Both the position numbers and the translations under genes were made by a program. This document shows positions 13,706 to 14,182 of a stretch of 14,182 nucleotides of DNA, piece after piece; the first letter of the stretch is position 1; each line of letters opens with the position of its first letter. The stretch is from an uncultured Clostridia bacterium (lineage in GTDB: Bacteria > Bacillota > Clostridia > Oscillospirales > CAG-272). The notes beneath the pieces were generated by a model, which was not told the origin of the DNA, did not search any database, and saw only the letters and a list, made by a program, of their open reading frames with translations. The stretch is taken from NCBI GenBank assembly GCA_904501715.1, contig CAJGCD010000041.1, positions 1 to 14,182 on the forward strand, in the 5' to 3' direction.

Positions 13706-14182
13706 ATGAGGACACGTAAAAAAAGTATATACCCCATATACGTAAAAAGATTTCTGGATATAGTTTTTTCAAGTCTTTTGCTTTTCTTTTTGCTGCTTCC
13801 AATATTTATTATAGCCGTTATTATAAGGTCGGAATCCCGAGGAAATGCTATATTCAAGCAAAAAAGAATAGGACGCGGGGGCAGGGTATTCGTATGCTAT
13901 AAATTCCGTACTATGCAGATTACCGCGCCCAAGGCTATGTCGGCGGCGGAGTTTAAGGACAGAGATAAATATATAACCCGTGTGGGGGCATTTCTCAGAC
14001 GCTCAAGCCTTGATGAGATACCGCAGCTTTTTAACGTGCTTAAAGGGGATATGAGTCTTATAGGTCCAAGACCGCTTATATGTGAGGAGCAGGATATCCA
14101 CAAGGAGCGTATGGATAAGGGCGTGTACGCGCTTCGCCCTGGCATAACGGGAATGGCACAGATAAGCGGAAGAAATCTGCTG
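13706..14182 (+). CDS. Polyprenyl-phosphate sugar-1-phosphate transferase, partial at the window end
   Basis: The first 159 residues of a bacterial sugar transferase (PglC/WcaJ-type phosphoglycosyl transferase), which starts glycan synthesis by moving a sugar-1-phosphate from a nucleotide sugar to undecaprenyl phosphate at the membrane. Visible are a basic N-terminus (KRFLDIV), one hydrophobic segment (about residues 18-40), FKQKRIG, YKFRTM, the catalytic Asp-Glu pair (Asp103, Glu104 in SSLDEIPQL), GDMSLIGPRP and LRPGITGMAQ. Small members of the family have about 200 residues, so perhaps a fifth of the protein lies beyond the window. The ATG has AAAAGGAG 5 bases upstream. It likely opens a capsule, exopolysaccharide or glycoprotein cluster to the right. 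I see no strong promoter in the short gap after the hairpin. Confidence 0.9.
   Translation, partial: MRTRKKSIYPIYVKRFLDIVFSSLLLFFLLLPIFIIAVIIRSESRGNAIFKQKRIGRGGRVFVCYKFRTMQITAPKAMSAAEFKDRDKYITRVGAFLRRSSLDEIPQLFNVLKGDMSLIGPRPLICEEQDIHKERMDKGVYALRPGITGMAQISGRNLL

Overview
The window looks like chromosome of a spore-forming, probably anaerobic member of the Clostridia (Oscillospiraceae/Ruminococcaceae-like; inferred from gene content, not tested by search). Supporting signs are a SpoVT remnant, a DUF1292 protein, strong AGGAGG-type ribosome binding sites, TTG starts, near-consensus SigA promoters and moderate G+C. It has two parts: the right end of an integrated mobile element (about 1-4014) and ordinary host chromosome (about 4015-14182).

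Element part. A partial unknown gene (2-205) is followed by a VapE-type P-loop ATPase (465-1667). Next is an AT-rich intergenic stretch bracketed by inverted GTTGTA hexamers, which resembles a replication origin, then a 77-residue protein (1931-2164) and a large serine recombinase (2257-4485). The recombinase frame runs without a stop into the last ~157 codons of spoVT. The element therefore appears to have integrated inside spoVT, leaving a recombinase-SpoVT fusion at its right junction. The 5' part of spoVT and the rest of the element should lie left of this window. Excision would be expected to restore spoVT, as with elements that interrupt sporulation genes such as sigK.

Host part. A converging D-amino-acid-aminotransferase-like gene (4563-5408, minus) shares a divergent promoter region with a three-gene operon: a duplicated DUF1538 membrane protein, a double-domain PII-like protein with a strong internal ribosome binding site, and a cytidylate-kinase-like protein. 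After a hairpin come hemW, a DUF1292 gene with its own promoter, a probable 6S RNA with terminator, a Cu/Zn superoxide dismutase-like gene without a signal peptide, family I inorganic pyrophosphatase, a metallophosphoesterase, and a lipoprotein carrying a C-terminal cyclophilin domain. A strong hairpin then precedes a polyprenyl-phosphate sugar transferase gene cut off by the window end.

The least expected features are the in-frame recombinase-SpoVT junction, the origin-like repeats beside vapE, and the DUF1538/PII pair with a possible second translation product.
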